Counted from the stretch's first letter, positions 10,391 through 18,741 are shown. The stretch: 64,000 nt of DNA from Sphingomonas parva (ex Maeng et al. 2020) (GCF_004564275.1 NZ_SPDV01000002.1:186001-250000); one strand, 5' to 3'. Notes: a model not told the origin generated them from the letters alone. Translations and numbers: made by a program.

Positions 10391-11437
10391 TTATTTGAGG
10401 CCGTCGGCGCTGAGCGCGGTCAGCTGCGTCGCCGCCTGCACCGCCTTCGCCTGCACGTCGGCGGGCGAAGGGATCAGGCCGCGCCGTTCGAGATAGCCGC
10501 CCTTGCCCCAGGCCTTGCTGTACTCGGCGAGGAACTCCTTCATGCCGGGAACGGCGTTCACATGCTCGCCCTTGGCGTAGACGTAGACCTGCCGCGCGCC
10601 CGGATAGGAGAGGGCGGAGATCGTCTCCGCGGTCGGCGCGATGCCGTTCAGCGGAATGCCGCGCACCTTGTCCGCATTTTCCTCGAGGAACGAGTAGCCG
10701 AGGATGCCGACGGCGCCTGGATCCTGGGTCACCTTCTGGACGAGCAGGTTGTCGTTCTCGCCCGCGTCGACCCAGGCGCCGTCCTCGCGGACCTTGGTGC
10801 ACAGGTCCTTGTGCTTGTCCTTGTCGCTCTCCTTCAGCGCCTTCATCGCCGGATCGCTCTCGCAGCCCTTCTCGAGGATCAGCTCGGCGAAGCTGTCACG
10901 CGTGCCGGAGGTCGACGGCGGCCCGAAGACCCGGATCGGGATCGCCGGCAGCGACGGGTTCACGTCGCGCCACGTCCTTGCGGTGTTCGGCTTACCGAAC
11001 GGATTGGCGGCGACTGCCTTGTAGACGTCGGCCACCGTCAGCTGAAAGCCCGGCGCGTTCCTGGCTTCGATCAGCGCCAGCCCGTCGATCCCGACCGGCA
11101 CCTCGATGATCGTCTTCACGCCGTTCTTCGCGCAATCGTCGAATTCGGACTTCTTGATCCGGCGCGAGGCGTTGGTCATGTCCGGAAAATTGTCGCCGAC
11201 GCCGGCGCAGAAGAGCTTCATTCCGGCGCCGGTCCCTGTCGATTCGACGATCGCGCTCATGCCCGCGTTCGTGCGTTGGAACTGCTCGGCGACGGCGGTG
11301 GTGAACGGGTAGACCGTGGACGAGCCGACGATCTGCAACTGCGCGGTGCCGGAGCCCGGCTCCCCCGATCCGCAGGCGCCGAGCGCGAGCGTCGCGACCG
11401 ACGCGACGAGAATCTGTATCTTCAACGAGGCCTCCAT
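10391..11437 (-). CDS. pstS: Phosphate-binding lipoprotein PstS
   Basis: A 348-residue substrate-binding protein. The N-terminal helix ends in the lipobox LALGAC, so it is probably lipid-anchored rather than free in the periplasm. Phosphate-ligand motifs are clear: QIVGSSTVYP, ESTGTGAGMK and PSTSGTRDSF. Four further cysteines (LFCAGV, FDDCAK, EKGCES, KDLCTK) could form two disulphides. It heads pstSCAB-phoU and is preceded by a three-repeat Pho box (11493-11521), so PhoB-dependent induction under phosphate limitation is expected. Confidence 0.95.
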   Translation of the reverse strand: MEASLKIQILVASVATLALGACGSGEPGSGTAQLQIVGSSTVYPFTTAVAEQFQRTNAGMSAIVESTGTGAGMKLFCAGVGDNFPDMTNASRRIKKSEFDDCAKNGVKTIIEVPVGIDGLALIEARNAPGFQLTVADVYKAVAANPFGKPNTARTWRDVNPSLPAIPIRVFGPPSTSGTRDSFAELILEKGCESDPAMKALKESDKDKHKDLCTKVREDGAWVDAGENDNLLVQKVTQDPGAVGILGYSFLEENADKVRGIPLNGIAPTAETISALSYPGARQVYVYAKGEHVNAVPGMKEFLAEYSKAWGKGGYLERRGLIPSPADVQAKAVQAATQLTALSADGLK

Positions 11438-11492
11438 TCGTGCCCCCCAGCGGGGCCCGAAAGCGTCCCTAGGACCGCTCGGAGATGCTCCT

Positions 11493-11521
11493 GTGACACT
11501 TGCGTGACACTTTCATGACAC
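11493..11521 (-). promoter_or_regulatory. Pho box upstream of pstS
   Basis: Read on the minus strand the site has three 7-mers GTGTCAT, GTGTCAC and GTGTCAC separated by 4-nt spacers (gaaa, gcaa), that is, exact 11-bp periodicity, the geometry of PhoB sites (consensus CTGTCAT repeats). It ends 55 nt upstream of the pstS start and overlaps the last codons of phoR, so pstSCAB can be induced from inside the phoR-pst series. Confidence 0.9.
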
Positions 11522-12724
11522 CGGCTCCGCCGGCGGGCGGGGGAGGAGCACGTGCACCGAGGTGCCGGCCCCCGGGGTGCTGCGGATGTCGAGCCGGCCG
11601 CGGTGCCGCCAGACGATGTGCTTGACGATGGCCAGTCCCAGGCCGGTGCCGCCCTGCGCCCGGCTGCGGCCGGCGTTGACCCGATAGAAGCGCTCGGTGA
11701 GCCTCGGCAGGTGCACCGGATCGATGCCCTCGCCGCGATCGGTCACGGTCATCCGCACCATCTCGCGCGCATCCTCGAACGAGACGGTGATCGGCGCCCC
11801 CTCCTGGCCGTATTTCACGGCGTTGACGATCAGGTTCCGGATCAGCTGGGTCAGCTGGCCGTGATCGCCGGCAACGACGGTGGAATGGCTGCGATTGTCG
11901 ATCTTGAGGCTGTTGCCGCGCTCGGCGAGCACCGCGTCGCAGGCGGCGCGAACCTCCTCCACCACGGGGCAGAGATCGATCGGATCGGTGGGCGGGCGGA
12001 AGCGCTCCGCCTCGATGCGCGACAGCGACATCAGATCGTCGATCAGAACCTGCATCCGCTTGGCTTCGCCATCCATGATGCCCAGGAATCGGGCACGCAG
12101 CTCCGGATCGCCGCCGGCAGCATCGTCGCGCAACGTCTCGACGAAGCCGAGGATCGTGGCGAGCGGGGTGCGCAGCTCGTGGCTCGCGTTGGCGACGAAA
12201 TCGACCCGCATCTTCTCGGCCGCATGGGCCTCGCTGCGATCGGCGAAGCGCACCAGCCGCAGGCCTTCGGGGAGGGTGGCGACCGTCAGCAGCCAGCGGC
12301 GTTCGGCTTCCCCGAGACCGGTGACTTCGATTTCGTCCACTCCGATGCCGTCATGGGCCGCGATGGCCTCGAGCGCGAGCGGGTGGCGGATCGCCAGCCG
12401 CAGGTCCTGGCCCTCGATCGTCTCGCCGAACAGCCGACGTGCCGCCGGATTGGCGGTCAGGATGCGCCCGCCGTCGAGCAGCAGCGTCGGTTCGGGGAGC
12501 GGCGCGACGATTTCCCCGGCGAGGCGGCGACCATCCTCCCCGCCGCCGCGCTGCGCCACCGGCGCTTCCGGAAAGAAGAATGCGTTCCAGCCGACCAGTA
12601 CCGCGATCGCGCCGCCGAGCAGCCCGAGCAGCGCCGCCCATGCTGAGGATGGCATGATCGCCGACCCTGCCACGGCGACGACGGCAATCGCGGCGGCGGC
12701 AAGTGGGCGGAAGGGCAGGCGCAT
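11513..12724 (-). CDS. phoR: Phosphate regulon sensor histidine kinase PhoR
   Basis: A 403-residue kinase: two N-terminal helices (about residues 8-50), a PAS-like region, the HisKA box NASHELRTPLA with the phosphorylated His, then ATPase boxes N (NLIVNAVKYG), G1 (DRGEGID), F (RFYRV) and G2 (GGTGLGLAIVKH). It phosphorylates PhoB when phosphate is low. It lies directly upstream of pstS, 75 nt away, with the Pho box across its 3' end. No phoB is adjacent; the only PhoB-like regulator in the window is at 47854. Confidence 0.93.
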   Translation of the reverse strand: MRLPFRPLAAAAIAVVAVAGSAIMPSSAWAALLGLLGGAIAVLVGWNAFFFPEAPVAQRGGGEDGRRLAGEIVAPLPEPTLLLDGGRILTANPAARRLFGETIEGQDLRLAIRHPLALEAIAAHDGIGVDEIEVTGLGEAERRWLLTVATLPEGLRLVRFADRSEAHAAEKMRVDFVANASHELRTPLATILGFVETLRDDAAGGDPELRARFLGIMDGEAKRMQVLIDDLMSLSRIEAERFRPPTDPIDLCPVVEEVRAACDAVLAERGNSLKIDNRSHSTVVAGDHGQLTQLIRNLIVNAVKYGQEGAPITVSFEDAREMVRMTVTDRGEGIDPVHLPRLTERFYRVNAGRSRAQGGTGLGLAIVKHIVWRHRGRLDIRSTPGAGTSVHVLLPRPPAEPVS

Positions 12725-12817
12725 GCAATGCAGGTAGAGCGTGATGCGGGCCCCGTCACCCCGTGCGGCCCTCTCCCCTTCTCGAGCGTTCCCGCGGCAA
12801 CCGCGCGACGCGGAGGC

Positions 12818-12846
12818 GAGTCACATATCTGTCATCCTCCTGTCTC
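12818..12846 (+). promoter_or_regulatory. Pho box upstream of the OprO/OprP-type porin
   Basis: Three 7-mers on the plus strand, GAGTCAC, CTGTCAT and CTGTCTC, with 4-nt spacers (atat, cctc), giving exact 11-bp spacing. The middle copy equals the enterobacterial Pho box half-site. The site ends 54 nt before the porin ATG (12901), a suitable distance for PhoB activation. Confidence 0.88.
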
Positions 12847-12900
12847 CGATCCGCAATGCGCCCGCGATACCGCCGTCATGAAATCGCCCGGGAGACAGGA

Positions 12901-14397
12901 ATGATCACGAGAACGTTCACCGCAGCCCTGCTCGCCAGCGCGCTCGCCACGCCCGCCTTCGCCCAGAACGGCGGCAGCACGCCCGACGTCGCCGCCGAGC
13001 TCGCCGCGATGCGGGCGCGGATCGCGCAGCTCGAAAGTGAGGTTGCTGCGCTGAAGGCCGGAGGCGCTGCGCCGCCTGCCGTGGCTGCAACGCCGGCGAG
13101 CGGCGCGCCGGTGCAGGCGGCAGCACCGGCCGATGCGCCGAGCTGGAAGGGGGCTCCCGAGTTCGCCGGCGGCAACGGCTTCAGCTTCAAGCCCAAGGGA
13201 CTGGTGCAGTTCGACGCGGGCTATGTCGGCACGCCGGGTCCGGAGCTGAACGGCACCGTCGGCGGGCTCAACTACGGGAATCTGGGCTGGAACACCCGGG
13301 CGCGCCGGCTCGTGCTCGGCGCGCAGGGGAAGCTGCCTGGCGGCTTCGGCTACAATGTCGAGTTCAACTTCGCCCAGGGGCAGATCGATTACGAGGACAT
13401 CGTCCTCACCTGGCAGCGGCCGAAATCGCCTCTGCTCGTCACGATCGGCAATCTCTATCCTTTCTCCAGCCTGGAATCGATGACCAGCTCTCGGCTTACC
13501 AGTTTCCTCGAGCGCGCTTCGCTGACCGATGCCTTCAACTACAATCGCCGTCTCGGCGTCGGCCTCACCTGGGCCGATCCGGAGAACGATCGCTACACGC
13601 TGAGCGCCGGTCTGTTCAGCCAGGAGATCAACAACAGCGCCTTCAACCGGACCGGCTGGCAGGCGAGCGCCCGCGCGACCTTCTCTCCGGAGGTCGGCGA
13701 CACCAGGCTCCACCTCGGCGCCAATTTCCAGCATCGGGTTGCCCAGCAGGATGCGCAGAACGTCCGCTACCGGAGCCGTCCTTTGACTCAGCTGACCGAC
13801 CAGCGCTTCATCGACACCGGCGCCATCGCCGCCGATGGCGACGATATCCTCGGTCTCGAGCTCGCCGCCATCTCCGGCCCGTTCCACTTCGCGGCCGAGG
13901 GTCAGCAGCTGTGGGTGCGCGGCTTCCGGCCCGGCGAGTCCTTCGGCCCCAACAACGGTGTCGAGGGGGGGCTTTTCTATAGCGGCGATCCGCGTTTCCG
14001 CTCCGCTTATGGCGAGATCGGCTACTTCTTCACCGGGGAGAGCCGCGGCTACAAGGGCGGCCGCTGGGACCGCACCAAGGTCAGCAACCCGGTGGACAGG
14101 GGCGGCTGGGGCGCGCTCCAGGCCAATCTGCGGGTCGATTGGGTCGATCTCGGCGATCGGGTCGGCGGGGCATCCCTGCTCGCGCCGGATTTCGTCAACG
14201 GCGGCCGGCAGCTCGGCTACCAGGCCAGTCTGATCTGGAACCCGACCGACTATCTGCGCTTCATGGCTCAATACGGGCGGGCCCATCATCAAGGCGGGCC
14301 GCGGGCCGCCACGGTCGTGCCGGGCTCCGCCGAGCCCGTGAACGAGCGCGGCTTCGACGTCGACAGCGTCGGCGTCCGCGCCCAGGTCGATTTCTGA
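12901..14397 (+). CDS. Phosphate/polyphosphate-selective porin, OprO/OprP family
   Basis: A 498-residue outer-membrane porin. It has a signal peptide (about 1-22, ending AFA before QN), then a short coiled coil rich in Ala/Leu/Glu (about 27-52) as in trimeric porins, a flexible Ala/Pro linker, and a 16-18-strand barrel starting at GFSFKPKGLVQFDAG and ending in the aromatic C-terminal residue of VRAQVDF. The start at 12901 follows GGAGACAGGA. The upstream Pho box and divergent phoR support a role in phosphate uptake across the outer membrane, feeding PstS. Anion preference (phosphate versus polyphosphate) cannot be read from sequence. Confidence 0.92.
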   Translation: MITRTFTAALLASALATPAFAQNGGSTPDVAAELAAMRARIAQLESEVAALKAGGAAPPAVAATPASGAPVQAAAPADAPSWKGAPEFAGGNGFSFKPKGLVQFDAGYVGTPGPELNGTVGGLNYGNLGWNTRARRLVLGAQGKLPGGFGYNVEFNFAQGQIDYEDIVLTWQRPKSPLLVTIGNLYPFSSLESMTSSRLTSFLERASLTDAFNYNRRLGVGLTWADPENDRYTLSAGLFSQEINNSAFNRTGWQASARATFSPEVGDTRLHLGANFQHRVAQQDAQNVRYRSRPLTQLTDQRFIDTGAIAADGDDILGLELAAISGPFHFAAEGQQLWVRGFRPGESFGPNNGVEGGLFYSGDPRFRSAYGEIGYFFTGESRGYKGGRWDRTKVSNPVDRGGWGALQANLRVDWVDLGDRVGGASLLAPDFVNGGRQLGYQASLIWNPTDYLRFMAQYGRAHHQGGPRAATVVPGSAEPVNERGFDVDSVGVRAQVDF

Positions 14398-14501
14398 AGG
14401 GCGCGGAGATGGACCATTTCGGCGAAGATTTCACCTCGACCGACTCGTCCTCCGTCGCCACCTTCCGCGCTCCCGCACTTGGTGTCAGGAGGCCCTTTGT
14501 C

Positions 14502-14762
14502 GTGGACGAGTCTCTCGCCCGTCGTCTCATTGCCGATCAGCTCGGCCTTTCGTCCGGCTCCGTCGTGGCGAGCGCGACACTCGGCGATCTCGGTGCCGAT
14601 CCGCTCGATGTCGTCGCGCTCGTCCTCGCGCTGGAAAAGGCCTTCGGCGTCCGGATCGACGAGGCCGAGGCGGACACCTGCCGTACGGTGGGCGATCTGC
14701 TCGACGCGGTACGCACCGCCCGGCCGCTGCGCCGCGAAACCCTGTCGCCGGTCGGCGTCTGA
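14502..14762 (+). CDS. Acyl-carrier-protein-like domain lacking the phosphopantetheine serine
   Basis: An 86-residue protein with the acyl carrier fold pattern: a first helix ARRLIADQLGLS, then LGDLGADPLDVVALVLALEK, FGVRIDEAEAD and TVGDLLDAV. In active carriers the second segment reads GADSLD; here it is GADPLD, so the serine that takes 4'-phosphopantetheine is a proline. GTG 14502 is chosen because AGGAGG (14487-14492) stands nine bases upstream; ATG 14409 in the same frame would add 31 residues unlike any carrier protein. No fatty-acid or polyketide gene is nearby. It may be a structural or regulatory relic of an ACP. Confidence 0.72.
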   Translation: MDESLARRLIADQLGLSSGSVVASATLGDLGADPLDVVALVLALEKAFGVRIDEAEADTCRTVGDLLDAVRTARPLRRETLSPVGV

Positions 14763-14795
14763 GCCGCATTCTTCGAACAAGCGTGGTTGAGTAAC

Positions 14796-15113
14796 ATGTT
14801 CAACGATCAGGAAGCGGCCGGCGAGATCTTCCGGGAGGCCATTGCCCGCAAGCGCTGCGTCAGCGGCGTGTACAACAAGCGGACGATGATCCTCGCGCCG
14901 CACGTTCTGTTCGAGCGTCACGGCGATCTTCACGTCCGTGCGGTGACGGTCGAGATCGACGGAGAGAAGCCGCGCGAGGCGAAGCTCGGCACGTTCCGGC
15001 TCACCGGCCTCCGCGACGTGGCAATCACTCGCAAGCTGTTCCGCCCGCAGCCCGAGCTCGTCGCCGCCGCCGAACCCCACGCCGCGGACGTTCTGGTCAC
15101 CGCGGTCGGCTGA
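14796..15113 (+). CDS. Small WYL-like protein, function unknown
   Basis: A 105-residue protein. The core pattern, RKRCVSGVYNKRTMILAPHV followed by a Gly-Asp-Leu turn, a hydrophobic strand and LGTFRLTGLRDV, resembles the WYL ligand-sensing domain, but no DNA-binding domain is attached. It has no signal peptide and no membrane helix. It follows the ACP-like gene by 33 nt, so the two may be co-transcribed. TTG 14787 would add three residues; no strong ribosome site decides. The WYL suggestion is a visual match only. Confidence 0.65.
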   Translation: MFNDQEAAGEIFREAIARKRCVSGVYNKRTMILAPHVLFERHGDLHVRAVTVEIDGEKPREAKLGTFRLTGLRDVAITRKLFRPQPELVAAAEPHAADVLVTAVG

Positions 15114-15134
15114 CGCCGCGGCGGATGCCTCGGC

Positions 15135-15677
15135 TCACTCCGGCGCCGGATAGTGGAGCCCGTCCGCGGCGGGCACGGCGGCAGGGGTCGGCCGCGCCGG
15201 CTCGACGCGATCGTCGCCCATCAGGTGGAACACCTCGCGGCCCTCGTGCAACAGATAGTCGGCGACGATCCGGCGGTGGCAGCGCCACCACACCGCCTCC
15301 GCGCACATGATCGCGCAGCGGCGCGTGTCGGCGAGGGTGAGAAGCTCGTCCAGCCCGCGCCGGAAATCGGGCGTCAGCGCCCAGTCGGCGTAATTGTGGA
15401 AGCTGCGGTTGCTCCAGAAGCCGTTCGTCTCCGGTGGAACCTCGTGCGATCGCTTGCGCAAACCGCCCAGCGCGCCGATGCGGGTGTGTGCGATCTGGTA
15501 CGGCGCCAGCGCCTCGGCCAGTGGCTCGGGATTGTACTGGGGGTTGGTCCGCGAGCGCGGCACGCTGCGAATGTCGATCACCATTCCGACCTCGCCGGCA
15601 CGCAGCAGCGTGACGAACGCCGCGACGGTGCGGGTCGAATGGCCGATGGTGAAGATCGGGAGCGGCATTGTCGACAT
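15135..15677 (-). CDS. DUF488 family protein
   Basis: A 180-residue cytoplasmic protein beginning FTIGHSTRTVAAFVTLL, the hallmark start of DUF488, followed by DIRSVPRSRTNPQYN, IGALGGLRKRS and CAEAVWWRCHRRIVAD. The cysteine/His/Arg-rich CAE..WRCHR block is the conserved core. Members are often seen near genes for stress or nucleic-acid functions but no activity is established. It converges on the WYL-like gene with 21 nt between the stops. Confidence 0.88.
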   Translation of the reverse strand: MSTMPLPIFTIGHSTRTVAAFVTLLRAGEVGMVIDIRSVPRSRTNPQYNPEPLAEALAPYQIAHTRIGALGGLRKRSHEVPPETNGFWSNRSFHNYADWALTPDFRRGLDELLTLADTRRCAIMCAEAVWWRCHRRIVADYLLHEGREVFHLMGDDRVEPARPTPAAVPAADGLHYPAPE

Positions 15678-15816
15678 CCTGGTTCGCTGGGGAGGAACTG
15701 CGCGATCAAGCGCCGGGGGCGGGGGCGCGTTCCAACGGTCTTGCCGGGCAGCTTCCGCAAGCCCAGGTTCATGACGCTACCGCAATGGTCGCGTTGCTCT
15801 TGAACAGGAGAAGCCG

Positions 15817-16317
15817 ATGATCGCCGCTGGATGGGCGCTTCTTGCCGCCGCCATCGTGCCCGCCGCACCGGTAGACAGGCGCGCCGCGGCCGACTTTGCC
15901 GTCTTCGAGCTCGGCGCGGAGGCGCGCCACGGTGTGACGGGGCCGGATCTCGCCGAGCAGACCCACCACCTGCTCACGGTCATGTCCGACCTCGGCCTGA
16001 TCGACTATCGCCGCGCGGACGTTTCGCGGGAGCAGGTGGCGTCGTGCCTGACCGGCTCGGCCGAGCCGGACCCGGAGCGGCGCGCCTGCCTGCGCCGCGC
16101 GCACGATTTCGCCTCCGGGCAACGACCCCTCGTCGTCATCGTCCTCGGCTTCACCGAGGAGCGGGGCGCGTGGCAGAGGATGGAGTGCGTCGGCCCGCAA
16201 TCCGAGGGCGAGAGCCGCTATGTCTACGTCACCCAGGCCTTCCATCCGCGCGCGGACCTCCGGGAAGAGGCCCGCCGGGACGTCCTCCGATGCGTGGCTC
16301 CGGCGCTGGCGATGTGA
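15817..16317 (+). CDS. Exported protein of unknown function
   Basis: A 166-residue protein with a short, weak signal sequence (MIAAGWALLAAAIVPAA, about 18 residues). The body has two cysteines close to Arg-rich segments (VASCLTG and RRACLRRAH), a hydrophobic strand LVVIVLGF and a Tyr/Val stretch RYVYVTQAF. I do not recognise the family. Ribosome site AGGAGA lies five bases upstream. It runs in the same direction as the glutaredoxin-like gene 74 nt downstream, with a hairpin between them. Confidence 0.65.
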   Translation: MIAAGWALLAAAIVPAAPVDRRAAADFAVFELGAEARHGVTGPDLAEQTHHLLTVMSDLGLIDYRRADVSREQVASCLTGSAEPDPERRACLRRAHDFASGQRPLVVIVLGFTEERGAWQRMECVGPQSEGESRYVYVTQAFHPRADLREEARRDVLRCVAPALAM

Positions 16318-16339
16318 TTTCGCGGGAACCCTCCGCTTC

Positions 16340-16369
16340 GGGCGGCGCTCTGCCTTGCGAACGCCGCCC
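16340..16369 (+). terminator. Hairpin between two genes
   Basis: Perfect 8-bp stem GGGCGGCG/CGCCGCCC with a 14-nt loop, 22 nt after the stop of the exported protein gene and 21 nt before the glutaredoxin-like ATG. No T-run follows, so it could be a weak terminator or an RNA-stabilising hairpin. Confidence 0.35.
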
Positions 16370-16390
16370 GCGGCAGAGGAGATGTGACGA

Positions 16391-16639
16391 ATGGCCGACG
16401 ATCGAAGCGCGACGCTCTACCGGATGGTGCTGCCCGACCATATTTGTCCGTTCGGCGTCCGCGCCAAGCAGATGCTCGAGCAGAACGGCTTCGAGGTCGA
16501 GGACCGGGTCCTCGGCTCGCGCGAGGAGGTCGATGCCTTCAAGTCCGAGCAGGGCGTGGCGACGACGCCCCAGGTGTTCATCGGCGGCGAGCGGATCGGC
16601 GGCAGCGACGATCTCGAGCAATGGCTCGCCGACCGCTGA
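16391..16639 (+). CDS. Monothiol glutaredoxin-like protein (CPFG active site)
   Basis: An 82-residue glutaredoxin-fold protein. The active site is CPFG, so only one redox cysteine is present where classical glutaredoxins have CPYC. The cis-proline loop TTPQVFI and the glutathione-side GG(E)RIGG segment are conserved. Length is as expected. It probably acts in glutathione-dependent reduction or deglutathionylation rather than dithiol exchange; iron-sulphur carriers of the monothiol class normally have CGFS, so that role is not implied. Confidence 0.85.
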   Translation: MADDRSATLYRMVLPDHICPFGVRAKQMLEQNGFEVEDRVLGSREEVDAFKSEQGVATTPQVFIGGERIGGSDDLEQWLADR

Positions 16640-16648
16640 GCCGTCGCT

Positions 16649-17746
16649 CTAACTCGATCGTCCTCGCGCAGAGACCGGCCAGAAGCCGGTGATCGTGTCG
16701 CCGTCGCACAGGGTGAAACGATCGTAGAGGTTGACGGTCGGGTCGCAATGCGGCGGCACGAGCATGATCAGCTGGTCCAGCGCCGGATCGACGCCGCCGT
16801 CCGGGGTGACCAGCATGCCGTGCTCGTCGCCCATGAACAGATAATCCGAGGCCGGATCCGCGCCGCTGAGCACGCAGGTCGGGCCTGCGTCCGTCGCCAT
16901 CGCCTTCAGGCCGGCATCGATCGTGACGCGTCCGGGCGTATTGGCGCTGACCACCCGCGTCGCGATCGACAGGGCCTGCTCGAACGCGGGGCCCACGGCC
17001 TCGCAGTCGCGATATTCCCGATCCATGAAGACGTAGGAGCCGCACTGCAGCTCGTTCAGCACGCCGAGCTCGGCGTCGACGACGAAGCTGCCGGTGCCTC
17101 CCCCCGTCACCGCCCCCGGATCAAGGCCCGCGCTGCGCAGGGCGTCTAGGACGATGCGTAGGTAATCGGCGCGCTCCGCGAGCGCTGCGCGCCGTGCATC
17201 GATCGAGCGGATGTGCTGCAGCGAGCCGCAGTAGAATTGCACGCCGCGATAGCGGAGGCTGTCGGAGCCGGCGATCCGCCGGGCAAGCGCCACCGCCGCC
17301 TCCGGTGACGTGACTCCGGTCCGGTGGGTGCCGGTGTCGATGTCGACGAGCACGTCCATCCGTCCGTCGCCCAGCGCTCCGGCCAGGCGGTCGACGTTGG
17401 CGGGATGATCGACCACCACGGCAAGGCGCTCGATTGCTTGGTTCAGCCGCACGAGCCGTTCGACCGCCGCGACGGAGACGACCGGCGAGGTGATCAATAT
17501 GTCGGCGACGCCCTCGGCCGCGAGCGCCTCCGCCTCGCCGATCTTGGCGCAGCAGATGCCCACCGCGCCGGACGCGATCTGGCGCCGCGCGATCTCGCCG
17601 GACTTGTGGGTCTTCGCGTGCGGCCGCAGCGCGATCAGTTTCGCCCGCGCCCATTCGGCCATCGCCGCGATGTTGCGCTCGAGCGCGGCCACGTCGACGA
17701 TCAGCGCGGGCGTCGCCAGCTTGCCTCTCGGGAAAGGCGGCGTCAC
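16649..17746 (-). CDS. D-threonine aldolase / DSD1-type PLP enzyme (alanine racemase fold)
   Basis: A 365-residue fold-III PLP enzyme. The N-terminal TPALIVDVAALERNI and the PLP-lysine motif RPHAKTHKS are typical; the C-terminal metal site HCDPTVNLYD is the His-x-Asp pattern of D-threonine aldolases and D-serine dehydratases. Expected reactions are cleavage of D-3-hydroxy amino acids to glycine and an aldehyde, or D-serine dehydration. The ATG overlaps the murQ stop (17743-17746), so it is the second gene of a murQ operon and may handle D-amino acids freed from cell-wall peptides. Exact substrate is unknown. Confidence 0.88.
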   Translation of the reverse strand: MTPPFPRGKLATPALIVDVAALERNIAAMAEWARAKLIALRPHAKTHKSGEIARRQIASGAVGICCAKIGEAEALAAEGVADILITSPVVSVAAVERLVRLNQAIERLAVVVDHPANVDRLAGALGDGRMDVLVDIDTGTHRTGVTSPEAAVALARRIAGSDSLRYRGVQFYCGSLQHIRSIDARRAALAERADYLRIVLDALRSAGLDPGAVTGGGTGSFVVDAELGVLNELQCGSYVFMDREYRDCEAVGPAFEQALSIATRVVSANTPGRVTIDAGLKAMATDAGPTCVLSGADPASDYLFMGDEHGMLVTPDGGVDPALDQLIMLVPPHCDPTVNLYDRFTLCDGDTITGFWPVSARGRSS

Positions 17747-18639
17747 CGTGCTGCGGCCCCGTTTTCGGCAAGCGCCATGCGCAGATCGCCGCCCGCGGCG
17801 CGCAGCGCCGCTTCCGCTGCGCCCGGCTCGACGCCCCTCGCGATCAGCGCGGCGATCTTGATGCGTCCCCCGGAGCGCTCCAGCGCCGCCTGCGCGCGCG
17901 TCACATCCACGCCGCTGATCTGGCCGACGATGGTGGCGGCGCGCGCCCGCAGCTTGCGGTTCGAAAGCCGCATGTCGACGAGCACGCCGCGATAGATCCG
18001 GCCCAGCCGAAGCATCACCGCCGTGGAGAGCAGGTTCAGCGCGATCTTCTGCGCGGTGCCCGCCTTCATCCGTGTCGAGCCGGCCACCACCTCCGGGCCG
18101 GTGTCGACCAGGATCGGATGCGCGGCCGCCTCGAGGAGCGGCGTGTCGGAATTGCTGGCGATCGCGATGGTGAGGGCGCCCGCGGCCGCGGCGGTCCGCA
18201 GCGCCGCCACCGTGTAAAGGGTGCGGCCGCTCGCCGCGACGCCGATCACGACGTCATCGGTACGCGCACCCAGGCCCTTGATCTGCTCCTCCGCGGCAGC
18301 ACTGTCGTCTTCCGCCTCTTCGACGCTCGCCAGCATCGCCTCCATCCCTCCGGCGAGCGCATAGGCCGTCCGATCGCCGCCCCAGTCGTAGGTGGGGGCG
18401 AGCTCCACCCCGTCGAGCACGGCGAGCCGCCCGGACGTGCCGGCGCCGGCGTAGATCAGCCGGCCGGTGCCGCCGCGCAGCCGTTCGGCCGCGGCGTCGG
18501 CCGCGGCGGCAATCGCGCCGACCTGCGACTGCACCGCCGCGGCAGCGGCGAGCTGGCCTTCCATCATCGCCTGCACCGCGTCTCGTGTCGGCCAGAGGTC
18601 GAGCTCGGCAAAACGTGCGCTGATCGACTCGGTGGACAT
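17743..18639 (-). CDS. murQ: N-acetylmuramic acid 6-phosphate etherase MurQ
   Basis: A 298-residue SIS-domain lyase that splits MurNAc-6-phosphate into GlcNAc-6-phosphate and D-lactate. Motifs: YAGAGTSGRLAVLDGVE (sugar-phosphate site), GVAASGRTLYT, and the MurQ signature GPEVVAGSTRMKAGTAQK; the C-terminal UBA-like helical tail is present. It is divergent from a MurK-like kinase whose product would be its substrate (102 nt between starts), and translationally coupled to the D-threonine-aldolase-like gene. Confidence 0.95.
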   Translation of the reverse strand: MSTESISARFAELDLWPTRDAVQAMMEGQLAAAAAVQSQVGAIAAAADAAAERLRGGTGRLIYAGAGTSGRLAVLDGVELAPTYDWGGDRTAYALAGGMEAMLASVEEAEDDSAAAEEQIKGLGARTDDVVIGVAASGRTLYTVAALRTAAAAGALTIAIASNSDTPLLEAAAHPILVDTGPEVVAGSTRMKAGTAQKIALNLLSTAVMLRLGRIYRGVLVDMRLSNRKLRARAATIVGQISGVDVTRAQAALERSGGRIKIAALIARGVEPGAAEAALRAAGGDLRMALAENGAAAR

Positions 18640-18676
18640 GTTCGAAGCTCCTGTTGCGCGCCCGCTATGAACTTTC

Positions 18677-18705
18677 TTGGCAGCGTTGCGCTACATTCCT
18701 AATCC
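18677..18705 (+). promoter_or_regulatory. Candidate promoter for the MurK-like kinase
   Basis: TTGGCA (18677-18682) and TAATCC (18700-18705) are separated by 17 nt in the 102-nt region between murQ and the kinase. The match to the housekeeping consensus is moderate, and the position (37 nt before the ATG) fits. Confidence 0.35.
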
Positions 18706-18741
18706 GGGAAGCAGGGCCGAGGCGTTAGGATCGTGAGTGTC

